Assembly: GCA_026261815.1 (NCBI GenBank)
Contig: JAMPIT010000258.1
Span: forward strand, 7,617,501 to 7,681,500
DNA from: Monarcha castaneiventris obscurior
Taxonomy: Eukaryota; Chordata; Aves; Passeriformes; Monarchidae
DNA length: 64,000 nt
Reading direction: 5' to 3'
Shown: piece after piece, positions 37,501 to 52,500 of the stretch
Layout: every line of letters begins with the position of its first letter
Numbering within the stretch: the stretch's first letter is position 1
Notes under the pieces: generated by a model
Database searches by the model: none
The model's input: the letters and a program-made list of their open reading frames with translations, nothing else
What the model was told of the DNA's origin: nothing
Program-made: the position numbers and the translations under genes

Positions 37501-40500
37501 TTGTATACAAAGCTAGGCCTGAGTAAGCCAATACATAAAATAAATGGGAGAAACTAAGGATTAAACTGATGACCCATCCTAAATGCTGAAGATGTGTTTT
37601 GGTGACACTCTGCTACCACTGGCACCAAGTTAGTCCATGCTTGCAGGTTGCATTTTACAGCCTACACACAGCTTAGTGCTTGTTTTCAAAATAGAAAAAC
37701 TGTCTCAGTTTTTTCTTTAAAAAGAAAAATGACAGATGGCAGGTGGGGACTGAATTTTTAATACTCACAAAGATCAAGTTGTTGTTTTAACATCTTCCTC
37801 TGCTTGAAAACTTGTTTGTTAGTTGTTCTGTGTAATAGTGTATCTTGAGAGGTGTTATACAGAGATTAGGATGTATCTGGGGTTTGAAGGAGGTTTCTTT
37901 GTCATCTTGTCTGCCTCCCCACTCTCCTCTGACAATGTTTGTGCATTAGTTACCTGTATCTTCGGAAGAGATACTGTCATGGTAACTTTTTAATCCTTCT
38001 TTCAGCTGGACTCCTTTTGGAGGGGTTGGGGCTAAATTATATCCACATTTTATTTAAAGCTGATGGGGGTGCCTTCTATTGATAGCAGGAAAGTCTTTAT
38101 GTTGTGAGCTGCTGTTACATGCATAGTAATTCAGTCGTCTGCCAGTTAATCTTGAACTTGTCTGAATGTTCTTGCTTTTTCTCTTATGAGCCTCTCTCCA
38201 GAAGAGATTTCTGATCTTGTGAAATTATGTTTTTTCTTCTTATTAAAGCAAATGTTCTCAGCTCTTCAGAGCTGTAACATCTCTTTATGTAAAATATGTA
38301 ACCATTTACTTCTGTCATCAGAAAAGAAATTCAAAATGAGAAATAAAGGGCATAGTCTAAAAATAATTGATCTCTGTTTCATGCTGCTGAGATAACAATG
38401 GTTTTAGCTGATTGTGTACTCAGAGTTATACTTGGAATGACAAACATGGTTTAGAGGTCAATGTTTGGAAATGCATGCAAACGCTGCTGTTCAGATCGTA
38501 GAAATACAGAGGAAATCAGTGCACTGAAAGTATAGCAGTGTTAGTGTAATTGCAAGAATATGGAGTCTTATCTCACAGCATTTGGTGTTTATTTCCCCAA
38601 TTTTATTTTGAAGTACAAAGACAAATTGCTTAGCATATCCAGGCTACTATTTTTAATGCTAGTCAACCCACAGTCAATATGAAACTTGACTCCCCACCTC
38701 GACCTTTAGTTCTCTCTTTTCCTTTTCTTTTTTTTTAAGTAGTGTGAAGTGACTGTGTGCCTTCTTGGGAGTACTTCCCAGAGCCCTGCTGTGTACTTGT
38801 TAAGCCGCTGCAATACTTTTCAGTGAGACAGAAATTGGGGTCTTGTGTAAGGTCCTCTGAGCCCTTTTGTATCCTTCCTGGCAGTTTCCAGTCCCTTTCT
38901 TTGAGCTGGATAGAGACACCACAAATCAATCCTCTTCCCCTTTCCTCTGGGATTTCAGTCAGAAGCAGAACTGTAAATAGATTTACTATTGAACAAGACA
39001 GCCAAGTTTTGAATATTGATTCTTCATACTTTCTTTTTACATTTTCATTATGCACATCGTCTAAGGAAAGCATTTGCTGATGTTGGAAGCTGACACTCAG
39101 CAGAGTGATGTGGCCATACAACCCTCCCTCACTATTCCATGGTTCTGTGAGGTTTGGCTGCAGCTCCTGTGCAGGCCAGTGGCACATACAGACCCCTGAG
39201 TTCCTGCCCATGGTGTGTGACCCACAGTGTGTCAAGGCAGTTGTTTGGTTGGTTGTGCACAGATCAGTGGCCTGTTGTGCAGAGAGGAGCATCCTGGATG
39301 CTTTGGGAAAGAGCATTCGTACTCTGCTCTTTCAGTGCTGCTTCAGGAAAGCAAAACTGGAGTGCAGTCCTTGCTTTCATGGTGCACAGGCATCCTCATG
39401 CTCTCCTAGAAGATGGTGTTTTTCTTGGGGACTTACAAGCTAAGCGTTCCTTGCAGCACTGAAACCTGCAGCAAAGTACCTGTCAGAAAGAAAAAGAGAA
39501 ATAGTGAGATGGATTCCATAAGGTCAAGAAGTCCTTTGAGCAGAGCTGTGTGCTGGCACAGGAAAAATCCTTTCCTCAAGAGACTACAACAATCATGGGA
39601 GTATTTGACTATTTCTGTTATGTGGGAGGCAGAGCTACTTCTCGTGCATTCGGGATCAAAGGATTCTTTTTCCTACTCTGGAAATAGCATGCTTCTGCTT
39701 TTGTTTCCAGATTGAAGTGCAGTTCGATGGCTTTTTTCATGTTCTCCTGGTTATGCTGCTGCTATGTGATCTTACCTACCATAAAATTTAACAAAAACCT
39801 AAGTTCTCTTTGAAGAGAGACAGAGGTTAAGTGTCTGGATCTGGTGACCTTCTGTAATACTCCTCTATTGTTTTACTACCACCTTTTAATATTCTCTTTT
39901 TCCAAGTGCTGGGGAAATAACAGCATGAAGTTAGATATTGGTAATGATAGATATAATGATAGTTACTAATAGATATTAATGGAATACTAGGTCCTATGTG
40001 AATTCCTTGAAAACACCAGTTACCACAATTTTTGGCTTCAGTGGTCTTGAAAACTGTCATCCCAGGATCTTGGGGGTTATTTTTATTGCACAGCAAAATT
40101 CAGAAACAGGTGGTTCACCTGGTACTTTAGAGACTGGCATGCATCCTGAGGCACGGCTTGCTTCTGTGAGAGAGGGTATGTTTTAAATTTTGAGAACTTC
40201 TAGTACAAAGTAGAACACTAAAAAGTACTGCAGACTTCTTAGCAAAAAAGCTGGCTCTCAGGAGAGGCTGCACTTAGGTTTCTTGTCTATTTCTAGCCAG
40301 TTAAAAGTCTTTATTTCTGATTTTTGGAATTTACTTTGGTAGGAAGGCTTTGGATTTACCAATCTCACCTCTTGGGAAAGTTTACTTATTTTGTATCCTT
40401 TAAATACTAACTTCTGGAATCAACACTTGAAAATCAGTTATTTCATACTACATTCTGCAGAAGTGAGCAGTACCTAAGCCTTGTTTCATGTTTTTGACCA

Positions 40501-43500
40501 ACATCTGTACCATTTGTCATCTTCATTGGTTGATTTTGCTGCAGCAGTAAGTAAATTTGAAATTGATTGCTGTCAGAGCCATTTTGTGTATAAATTAATA
40601 AATTCAAAGAAGATAGAAGGTAATGGAAAAGCTTCCAAAGAGCATAAGGAGGTGCAGCCAATTTGTGACATGCTAATGATTTAGTACCACAATGACTTCA
40701 GCCTTTTGGGAGCAACTGCTCAGCTGGAGTATTGACTTTCATTGAAATTTCGGAAGCTGTCTGCCATTAAGTTTCACTCTTTACATGATGTATATTGCCA
40801 CAGTTTTAAGGGCTGGATATGAAAAGGAGGGGAGAAAAAAAACATTTACTAATTTAAGAACTCAGCACTGAACGTGTTACAAGTGCTTCAAGGCCCAACT
40901 GTAAACAGGGCTTTTGGAAGTAAGAGAAGCTACATAGAAAACATGAGAAATTTTACCTTTTTTTCATTTCCTGCTGAAGAGGGAGAGCAAATTGGTACAC
41001 AGCTAAGCTGTCAGCTTCTGCTTCCAAATATTTAGGCTTCTGTGCTTTGATTTAAGGCCCTGTCTGTGTGTAGTTGTCTCTGCTTTGTAGTAGTATCGTG
41101 CCACTGTGAAAGCAGCCAGCCTCCTCCACTGCCAGCATTGTGAGCATGTAGGGGTTTGTGTGGGTATAACTTCATTACAATTCAGGCTGCTATGTACAAA
41201 CAGAGCCTCTGGAACACTTCAGAGCTGCATCACAGCCATTGGTCACTTCAAGAAAAAGCAAACCAAAACTGTGTCCTTGACTAAACAGACCAGGAAAACC
41301 CTGAAGGGTGGCCCAGCTTTTCTCTTGTGCCTCCTTACAGAGCAGGATGCACTGCAAGCTAAGTCTGTCCTACTGAATTACCACTTCATGTCCTCTTAAA
41401 TGAGAATAAAGCAGCTTCCTTCCCTGCCATGAATGCTGAATAAATACCTTCATAGGTATAAAATATGTGAGGTGGGGTTTTTTATTTCAGAGTTAAGTAT
41501 TTTTGGTTTTGTTGGGGCTCTCTCCTCTTCCATGTGTTGAGTTCTTGCAGATTGTGTTTCTTTCAGGTCATACTCAGCTTTAGGTGTTCTTGCTCCCTCT
41601 TCCCCCCAGTTACAGTAGCGTTCTCTGCAGTTGTGGATCTGGTACTACAGGACTTCATTGATTTCTGTCCTCTGGTAGTTTGTCCTGGTATGTGGTTTTG
41701 CTCAGCATGAGGTCTGTGTCTTTGCAGCTGATGAATTCTGGTGGAGGCCACATGCACGGAATTGTTCCCAAGGCAGGGAGGTGCCGTGGTGGGGGAAGGG
41801 GTCAGAGAGCCACTGCAACTATTCTGCACAAGGCTCTGGCATTAATGCTGCTGATGGGAACTGTATTAATATCTCCTGCTGAAATGTGATATTAATGCTT
41901 TTGCTATGTGCAAGTGGATGATTGGATTGTCTGACATTTAAAAATTCCTATTTATTACAGCTCTCAAGTTTGCAAGCTGCTGTTTGAGTAGAGTACATGC
42001 GTGGATGTATCCTGTTTGCATTTCTAATGGAGTATTTCATCCTAATGGATAAAATTATACATGAAAATAATCTTTAGCACAAAATCTACACTGTCTGTTT
42101 GGCTTCTTTTTTTTTTTCCCACCAAGGTAGATGTTGTGTGTATGACCTTAAAAAAAGTCCTTATCTCATAAAAGAAAATAAATGCCTTTTAGTCACATTA
42201 CAAGGGAAAATGGTTCTGTTTCCTTGATCAGACTCAACACAACATCTTTGAAATTAATCTTGAAAAGTTCTCTGATTGATCTGGCTTTTTCTAGGTCACT
42301 GAGCTATATTTCCAAAGTGTTTATACAATCTATTGGAATCAATAAACAATTTAAACTGATGTAACTGCAGAATGTTTGCAAGTCACAGGGAAAATTGAAA
42401 GTATGACAAAGAATACAGCTGTAGGAGTTTATTTCGTTTATCAGGACAAACAGTCATTGAAATGAAATGACTTTCCTTTGAACACTGCAATATGATAGTG
42501 ACACCTTAATCACATAAATAAGTAGCTGGTCATTTTAAAGAGTTGTTATTGGTGGTTTTGGGCAAATGGAATCTTTTTATTTATACTCCAAGAAGCTGTG
42601 CTATAAAGCCTGTTTTATAAAGTATTTCCAATTGGAGAGTTAGGATATCATAAAAAGGTTTCACTTCAGATTATAGTTGTTACATTTCAGGCATGGTTTT
42701 ATTTTAGTTCGTGTTTCAGGCATGTTTTTATTTTAGGTTGCGTTTCCGTTGGTAAATATTAACATTATTCTTTAAACGTGGATTAGACTCTATAGTTGTA
42801 GCTAAAATTAGACAATAAAAATACTAGAAAAGCTAATTAAAAAGAAGCTGATACCATTTTTAATCACACTTAAGGTTTTGATTTTTTTTTTTTTTGGTAA
42901 ATGAAGTTTGGGGTCTGGGTGAGTGGCCAGCATTTGTTATACCACAGCGCACACTAGTGGATTGATCCATAAAATCACCTGGAGAAAGAATTTAATAGTT
43001 CTCGAATTAAGTACTTAAATCTTCTTCTTGCAGACATAGTCATGTATTTTCTAACTGAATACAATAGCAAGCTGGGTTTTCACTTTTTTTCCCAGAAGTA
43101 AATACATTTATCTCCAAGGATATTTGTAAATTTACGATTAATAACAATGATCTGAAATCTTACATACGAATTTCATAAAATTTATTTCCCAAAGGCAATC
43201 TCTTCCAACTTCTCAGAGCAAGCAACCTGAGTGTTGGAAGAACAGCAGCTGCTGTAAAAATAAGAGAAAATGCCATGACTTCATGGCTCTATCTTTTATT
43301 TGTCAAATGGGAAATGACTCACTCTTACTGCATCTAGAATGCAGATTTTTAAACGTGCATTTCAGAGGTCCTTCCATATCAGTAAATGTTGTAAATTCTG
43401 ATGGGAAGCCATAAGATGATAGTACCACTGCAGCCCCTTTCCCTTACCTCTCTTCTTTTAAAACAAGTAAGTGTTTTTTTCAAATCACTGGTGGTGTTAG

Positions 43501-46500
43501 AGCATATGCATTGTAATGCAGTACATCAAATGGGGTTTGACTGCATTAGGGAAATGAACATTCCTTCCTGCTTAAGGGACTCAGACTTCTGTTTCTTTAA
43601 AGGTAAGGCTTTTCTCCCCTAACAAAATTCACAAAAAATTTTAGAAGAAGTTATGTGAGATCTTTCGTTGCAGCAGATTGCTGGATGCTAGCATTGTACA
43701 GTATGAATTTGCCATACATGCTCTTGGGTTTGGAATTAATTGTATAATTCTCAGGATAGCAATATGAATGTTAGAGCCAGCTTGGTGAAAATTCCTGCTT
43801 GTAATGATGCAAGGATAAACAATGATAAAATCATTTTAGAAATATGGAAATACATCCCCTATAGATTGTATGTTATATACTTCCAATATTGTGTCATATT
43901 TGGCACCCTTTCTTGAAGAAAAATAGAAGCATTCTCAAGTAGATGAATTAATTTAAAGAAACCCATAAATAGGCTGAAAATACTGGAGCTGTTTAGAACC
44001 AGGAGAGATATTTGGGAAATATAAGCAACAATAAGTGAGTTCCAGTAAGTTGCTTAGATAAAAGAAAATAGAAGATTACTCAAAAGCAGAGAACTGGTCA
44101 CTTTCTAGTTATATTTCAGTCTCTTTCTCTGTTAATAAAAGGAATGATCCAAAAGATTGCAAAGAACTCCATGCCCTGTCTGCAACCTTCAAGGTAATGT
44201 GGTACTTTCCATTTTCAGGATCCTGCTTCCATTAATTTTAACATTGCCAGGCTGCTTGTTTTGTACCGAAGCTTTCTCTGTGTACTCGGTTTGTTCTTTT
44301 TGGAAGGAGCTGGGCAGTTCTTCAGCTCTGTTGAGATTTCTGGAGGTTTGGTGAAGGTGAACTGCGCCAGGCACAATCGGACTGGGGATTTGAGAGTGAT
44401 AGACTGGATGATATTAATGCAGGGAATGTGATAAACTGGAGAGAGGAGGGCAGAAGAGCTGGCAGTTCCAGCCGCTGTACAGAGCAAACTGGGGACTCTC
44501 AGGGTTCAGAGTCCTGCTGTTTCTTTGGGAATCTGGAAATTTGGGAAGCTACCAAAGCATGTGGGTGTTGCTGGTGCTGCTAATCCAGGCAGGGAAGGCA
44601 GCTCCGTGCTGCTGTTGGCTGCTGTTCAGCAGCTCAGATTGCAGTGCCTGCTTTGCCAGCTCGCAGCTCGCCCAGTGACCCGTGGTCACATTAGCATGAT
44701 ACCACATCATGAGTTCTGATTTTCTTGGTGCAAAGTCAGGCTCTCAGGGCTTAGGAAACATTGAAATGAAGATGCACAATCTTGATTTGGTGCTCTGTTT
44801 CTTTCCGGTGTGATGGGCTTATATAAGGAAGCATTTCGTATCTTTCCCTTAATTATTCTTTCCTTCTATTGATGTCTCTTTAAAAAAAATGCATTTTTTT
44901 AATTTCATAACATGTGGTTGGCATGTAAACAATCCCATTTTTAAGTCTTAGTTGCCTCCCTTAAGAGACCAAGAATAACTATTGATATGAAATTTCTGCC
45001 AGCTTCTGAACTTGCTGAGAAGGTTGAGGGCTTTTTTTAGCAAAGTGGAAAAAAATGCGGTCCAAAACATAAAAGGGTAAACTCCAAAAGTAGCTGTTTG
45101 TTTTAAGTTACTCATACCAAGAAAACTACCTAGTTTTTAATTCAAAAAAACCCCAACTTAAAATACAGTTCCTCTTGTGAAATAAAGACTGAATTTGCAG
45201 GTTTTTAACTCCATGTGTTTTCCAGTTTGGATGCATTGGGGTTACCTTCCTTTTGATTTATTCCAGGGAAAAGAACTTCATGTATGCAATACTTCCTTTA
45301 AAGAGAGGCAACTGAAACCTGGTCACTGGGAATAGTATAGCTTTTCTATTCTGTAGGGACCACACAAACATTACAGAAATATTACTCAAGTTACAAAATC
45401 ATCAACATTTTCTGTGTTTTGCATCTTCTCTTGGTGTTGTGGCTGCACACTGTTTATGCACTGCTTTGAAATGTTTCTTTACTTGTACCCCAGAGGAGAA
45501 GAAGAATCAAATCTAAACATTGTGTGTGTTCCAAATAGAAGGAAGTAATCTATGCTTCAGAAGTAAAAGCAGAAAGAAATCTGAATCAATGAGCTTTTCA
45601 ACAAGAAAATATTTCTTCACTGTGTTTTTCCTCTCCCTCTTGCAGATTTAGCACTGGTTGGCCTTCACCAGCAAATGGAGATGAGATCCATAAAAGAGTG
45701 AAAAATATTTTAAGGACACACAGTGCTCGACAGCGCCTAATATTTGTAAGTTGGACTGCAAACTTAATCCTTTCTCTTCTCCAAAATGGCTGAAAAAGAG
45801 AACTGTGCCTACAGTCTTGGATTTATTATAATGTTGTCCTTTGAGACAGCCTTGATTGTAGAAATATGGATTTGGGGTGTGAGCTCAACTGTTTCACACT
45901 GATTTCAGAAGCCTCCTTACCTTTAGCCTTTATGGGCAAGTGGTACAGGCACTCTCTCATGGTTTATTGAGGACAATTATGTTGGGGTTTGGGGGTTTTT
46001 TTATATCCTGATTCTCCAATTCGAATTTAAGCAAAAAATGTTACAGATGTGTAGAACATCCTGGCTTAACATGTTGTACAGCTGCACATCAGCAGCTGCA
46101 TGTATCCAGCTGTTTCTAGAGCTAATATTATTCTTCAGATGTGTGCTTTTTTTCCCTTAATTACCTGGCTTTCAGTGAACAGAGCTCTTTGTCTAATGAG
46201 ATTACACCCAGGAACAGAATATTTTACCCTTGATGAAATTTTGAGGTGTGGTTTTAGACAAAAAAATTTCCTATTGTAATTTTGAGAAACACTCAAAAAA
46301 CACCAGAGCATTGTACCAACTGAAAAAGAAGATTGTTCATCTGCAGAGAATTTAGAATCTTGAGTGTGAGGTGAAGCAAAATAAAAGTAGGATGAAAAGG
46401 ATGTAAGGATGAGATATGATTATGATATAATGATCATAATGATGATTATGATATAAAATGATTAGGAGCTCTGGCAGCCTAACTCAGAAATGTTATTGAT

Positions 46501-49500
46501 GGGTTAGAAGAGACATAAGTCACCCAAAGTGGAGAAAGGCAGCTTTTTTTGCTTCAGTTTCTCTCTTAGAAAATGGAATGTTGACAGAAATCTGCTTTTG
46601 AATGTTGGTGCAATTTTAAGTTGCTGCTGTCCCCAGCTGTCCACCTTTCCCCTCAGCTGTGGTGGGAAGTGGGGTAAAAAGTGTGGGAGCCCTGATGTCC
46701 CCCCCTCACATTCCCCACAGCAAGAGCAGGGGCAGCACTGCTGTGCTGGCTGGGATGGGGGCACTCCACTGGCTACAGGAAACCCATGGCAGAAGTGATG
46801 CTTGGTGTCTTGATTCACTGCTGCAAGACGGGTTGAAGAACATCTGTCTTCACTCTGAAGTCCTTATTTATTTATTTATTTATCTATTTATTTGTGTCTC
46901 CAAATTTAGCCAAGTTGGGCAGCTCATTGTCTCATCTCATTCTCACTTAATCTGGTCATTGTCTTGTTTCTGTTCAATCTTCATTTTTAGCTTAGTTGTG
47001 GTATTTACTTTAAACTCAGAAAAACCTTTTCTCTTGCATACTAAGACTGATCTAGTTCATGCTGTACCTCCCTGAGTTTGTATTTGAATGTTATGGTTTT
47101 GTGATCTGCTGCCTCAAATAGAAGATGCCCATGACATTTTCCTGTGTTTCAGCCACTCAGAATAGGTACAAATCACGTCAAATGCTTCCCTGATGTTTCA
47201 ATGAACTTAACAAACTGCATTTCTTGTCAGTCCAGCACCTACATTTAACGAAAGCTTGCACAGCCTGAGCTATCTCTGGTGGTTCTTGACTGCTTTCCTT
47301 GAACAGTAGACCATGAATTTATGATAAGGCGAGTTGAATGATTGGTTGCATGGTCTCTCCATGCAGTCTAAAAGACTCTGCAAACATTGTGATGGAATTC
47401 TTGAATTGTGGGACATTCTGTTGGCTCTCTCAGTGCACCTTGTCACTTCCAGGATCAAACACTTGCTGAATCCTCATGGGGATTAATAAGCAGAGATGAT
47501 AATTCTCCCTCTTCTGTTGGAAAATCTTGTGCTTCTGCCCTAAAATTCCAGCTGTTAGGGTATTGGGCCTTTAATTATCAATCTGGTCAGAGCAGTGCTG
47601 GCATTTTTCTTACTCCATTTCCTTCCAGTAAGCAAAAGGAAGGGAAGGATGCTACAGAGAAGTCTTGTGGTGTTGGATAGTTGTGTAGAGCTGGCTTGTG
47701 AAAGCTGTGCTCACAGCAGCTGACCTGATTAAAAAAAGAGAAAAAATATCAGTTGTCTGTGTAGTAAGTGCTGTAAAATACACCAGGATTGGCTGTGCTT
47801 CCCCACGTGGCCCAATATCTAGGCTGTGGTGTTGCACAGTGGATGGCTGAGGTAAATGGGTCAACTTGAAAGTGAGGAAATAGTAAAACAAGTGCATTGG
47901 CAATGTGGTGAGCAGGTTCTGGCTCCAATCTAGATCCTTGTCAAACTTTGAAAGGTTAAAAAGTATCTCTTACTCTGTTTCGTTCCAAAGAGCCTAATGC
48001 TAACTAACCATCCCCAGAAGCATCCAACTGTGTCTTCCAAATTTCATTTTCAAAATGCTCTGTAAAAATAGTGTGGCTGGAGCTCTGCTGCAGATTCCTT
48101 GGGGTGTCCACTGTACCTTTCTGCTGTGACATTCTGACAGTATTGTAATGTTTCCATCTTTTTTTTTTGCTTTCCAGAGCATAATGTGCCTCTGGCAAAT
48201 GCTGCAGAGTTTTATTTATCACTGTACCCCATTTCCTCTTCAGTGCTTTGTAGTGTGTGACTGCTGAAGGAAGAGAGCTTTCCTGTTTACAAACACACTT
48301 ATTACCTTGTATTTCACCACTATAAATCCTCTCAGGTTTTTCCTCATCCATATGCCGCTGTTCAGCTTGCTCTGCATCTTATTGCCATCTACCACTATAT
48401 TTATTGTCTTTTCTCCCAGTTCTGTGTTACCAGCAAGTGTGATTATTTTTACTGCAGTCTTTTTTCCAATTATTTCTCCTATAGCATGAAAGATGACTTT
48501 GTTTACTAATCCTTACAGCAATTGACTTGTGCTGAAAGCATCACTTAATATCAGCCCTTAAGTAGGGTCTTTGCTCTTCAGAGTAGAGTGAACATGATTG
48601 TGTGTGCTGGAATTTCTACCATCCCATCTCAAGTGAGCAACTGGCTCCCTCCACACAGCTGTTTTGTTTCTTTCTTCCTTAAGAGGGCAAATTTGGGTTA
48701 ATTAATGTCTAGATAGCATTTGGAAGGTAAAATTGCATTCTAGCAACTGAGAATACCTGACTAAAGGGTCATTAAGTGGATCAGATTTTTTTTAAAGTTC
48801 AGTAAGCATGTACAAAACATTGGAGATGAAGTTGAAGGATTCAGATGTGTGGAATGCTTCTGCCTGGTAAAACACATGAAATGGATACCATCATAAGTTT
48901 GGGGTTCTTTTTCCCCTTTTCTGCAAGAAACACAAAAGCAGTAAGCAGTAGGTTTCAGAGCATTTTGGCAATGTGTTTGTTGGGAATTATTGACGCTTCT
49001 GCTGTCTGCATAGTTCTCTAGATCTACACTGCCTAGAAATTCTTTCCAGTTTATTACCTGAAAATTATTAGCTGAATTGTACTGAACTTAATTAAAAATG
49101 TTCATAAACGGCATTTGGCTCATTACACTTTGTCCCTTTCTCCCCCAAGAAATGTAAGCACTTTAATAGTCCTCTAAATGAGAAGAAAGTATTTTTGAAA
49201 TGAGATCATTGTAATCAGAAACCAAGGTAATGAGAATTTGATTTCTGGGCTTTTTTAGGATGATGTGCCTCAGAGAAGAGAACCTTCAGATAACGCGCCC
49301 TTAACCGTGAGTGAGCTGCGGAGCAGGTACGGAGTTTTTCTCTGACCAAGACAAAACATTCATATTCAACATTGCCCTTTACAATTAGCTAAAAATTTCT
49401 CTTCCCATTTTGAGTTTTGTCCTGTATTGCACAGGGAAAAGGTTTCTGGAGGCATTACTCATACCAAGCTTTCTCACCTAAAAGCAAAATACAGTTAAAT

Positions 49501-52500
49501 ATAATTATGCCTTTGATGTTGTTTGGCACTGTGTCAGTATAGTCTTTGTAAAATGCTGGGTTTGGAACTGGACTTGGCTAAAAAAATTATTCTTGGGCAG
49601 AAGTTTTTGGAATTTGTCAACCAGAGAGCAAATGTCACTTTTAAAATAATCACTTGGTTATTGTTTTTCTTAAAACTATAGGAGTGCAGAAATAAATTTA
49701 TTTAGTAATATTGTTTGGGGCTGGATTTTTTGTTTGTTCCCTTTTTTTTTTTTTTTTTTTTTGCAAAATAGATATTTAGAAAAGAGAAGCATTTTCCAAA
49801 AACTACAGCAAATTAACTACAGCAAATTTATATGGTATAGTTTAGTGATGCAGCATGCCATATTTCAGAAGCTGTCTTGGAAACCTGAGATCTTGAAAGC
49901 CTGGTTTATGTAGATTAATTACTCTGTGAACTCTTCACATACATGACCAGAGTTTAATTTGAATAATTTACTTATAAGATACCGATTGGATTGATTTTGA
50001 TGACTTCTGTAGTAGAAGTTAGCACTATTGATGTTCTCTGTGTATGCACACAATATTTTGTACAATATTTTGGGTACCTATTGGAGGAAAGATACTAACT
50101 CTTTTTTGGGCTTCTATGGCTCTTCTGGTTTTCTTTATACTAAGGGAGAAGTTGTGGTGCTATATTTGAGAGGTGTTGCCATTAGAAAAGAAAAGGGTTT
50201 ATTTTGATAATTTCATGTGACACACTGTGTTCTAACAAAGGCATCCCAAATCACCACTGTACACCCCTGAAAGGAGGGTATTTCAGTATGGGCACCATAG
50301 CAAGCTTCTACATGAAATTTGTTAGCTCTAAAAAGTTCATTTAGGATTTGCTGGCTTTTTTTTAAGTCCCTGTGATTTGTAATCACCTCTGTGCAAGGGA
50401 TTACTCCGATTTCCAAATGGCTGTGAAGTTGCTGCTGGAGTTGTGTCTCTGGTACCTGCGCTCACTCCTGTATTCTGCGTAGCCTTTCTGCTCCCTTATC
50501 CTTTGTCCTGACAGCTGGGCAATTAAACTGTGCAGGATGTGTTTGTGAGAGAGAAAGTGCAAGTTTTTGTTTTGAGGCAGCTTTGGGACTTTGAGATTTA
50601 TGCTGAAACTGCAGACCATGAAAAAAAAATGAAAACCAAACCCTAATACTGGAGAATCCTGAAGTGATGGGATATGAAATGTGGCACTCAGGTTGGGAAA
50701 GGACTGCTCCTTGGGTTTAGAGGCTGGCAGCTCTGGGGGTGAGACATAAAGGACTCGAGGACAGTCAGATTGCTGAGTGTTTGCCACAGTGCTATAAACA
50801 GGATACAAGGACAGAGACAGAGTTCATGGAAGGACAGGGTACTGTAGACCAAATGCTGGCAGTAAAGTAGATGGATGATTGAAAACCACTGGGAGCAAGG
50901 AAAAGGTCTGTGTTTTGTGAAATATTTAGTATATGATTCACTCAGAGAAGAACTTCTGGGACTCTTAAAGGAGATGTATGAGGGAACAAAAGCATATGAC
51001 AGGTATTTCAGAGCAGGGAGTTGCGTGCAGAAATCCTGCTGTTAATATGATTTGTGAGTGTAATTCCCAGATTGCTTAGCTCAAGTTGTCAGCTGGTTTC
51101 CAGTTGAGACAGGAGAGGGACTCTCCCTAACTTGCTGTAGCTTTGTCCAGGTATCTCATGCACAAGGGCTGGCTAATGGAAATCCAAACACACACCCCTC
51201 CAGAAAGAGAAAGGAAAATTAAGCTTATGTCCTTTTATAAGTCTTTGTCAGTACCAGAATAAGGAACTTGTTATTATTGGGTTTTGAGTCTTTATTGCAA
51301 TTAAAGTGGTTGGATTTTGAGTGTCTCTACGTAAATTCAGCTTTTAGGAGAAGAAAAGGCTTGCTGCTGGAAATGGATTCCAAGGAAAAGAGTGTCAGAG
51401 CTGTTTGTTGTATAGTTACAAGTGCTGTGCCTGCTTGTTGGGCTGAGAATTCTCCATCAGAAGTGAGGTACCACGAACTGCAGGAAGGAGAAGGTGGAAC
51501 TGCAGTTGTTGATGAGTCCCCAGGGTATTGACTTGTCTGCATTTGACACAAGCCTGTATAACTTCGCATTGATTTTGTTTGGTAGGCTGGTTTCTTTGTG
51601 TCCAAACTGTGAAGCACAGTTAACTCAGGATGATAAACAGGTTTAAATCTGCTCCATGCCATTGACTGACTTTAAATGATGGAGCCTTTGGAATAAGTGT
51701 GGAAGTGGCCTTTCTCTCTTTTTAATATTGGAGCCACACAAGAGGTCTTGTTTTATTTGGTGTAGGCTGGCATCACCTTAATATTTGAATGTAAGAAATC
51801 TCAAAGCAAAAGCTGTTCCTTCTTTTGTTTTCCAAGGGGCAGTGGAAGCTGGGGATGTCAATTTAGAAAACTGATCCTACATCTTCCACTTCTTTCCCTT
51901 TTCCATTCTTTGAGTGAAAACATTGTGTTTTGATGCAGCTGGATACATGTATTCATGGATTTGACATAAGGTTTCTTTCAATTTTGTCCCATGTTGCCAG
52001 ATATTAACTAGAGGATGAAGTTTTAAGTACTGGTTTGATCCCAGAAGACACTCTCATTAATAAATGACATGTATATAAGAAACTGTAAAGCTTCACATTT
52101 CCAGTTTCATTTCCCAGACTGAGAACATTTGCAAAAGGCTGGAGATAACTCAGTCCTAATTTTTAAGTGTCTTAAGTGCCTAAATCTCTGAGCAGATGTG
52201 GAAAATGTCACCTCGGTTGTAATTTTTTTCTGATGATTTTTTAGCTTCTTGTTTCATGCTTTATTACAAGGAAATTGCTCATTTAATTATATGACACAAA
52301 CCTTTGTTTTGAAAACATCAAGAGGAAGCAAATAGTCATGGTGTTTAGATACAAACTATTCAGATTTGGCAGTGTTTTGTAATGATTCTCAGAGTATAAA
52401 TTTCACTTCATAGATCTAGGAAATAATTTCTCAAAGCAACTGAAAGATGAGCCTGTATTTGTGTTTAGTATTAAAACAGTGACACAGAAGATGGGGTGGG

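Larger units (their letters stand above)
45746..49258 (+). other. SPATA6: SPATA6 intron 11
   Basis: 3.5 kb with two simple repeats (46409-46464 and 46864-46893). No exon or transposon recognised. Confidence 0.8.

Noticed and set aside
38735..39316. 193-codon minus-strand open frame in SPATA6 intron 10
   Set aside because: No recognisable domain or family, no promoter or poly(A) context, and the sequence is typical of translated noncoding DNA. A protein search with a significant hit would change this.
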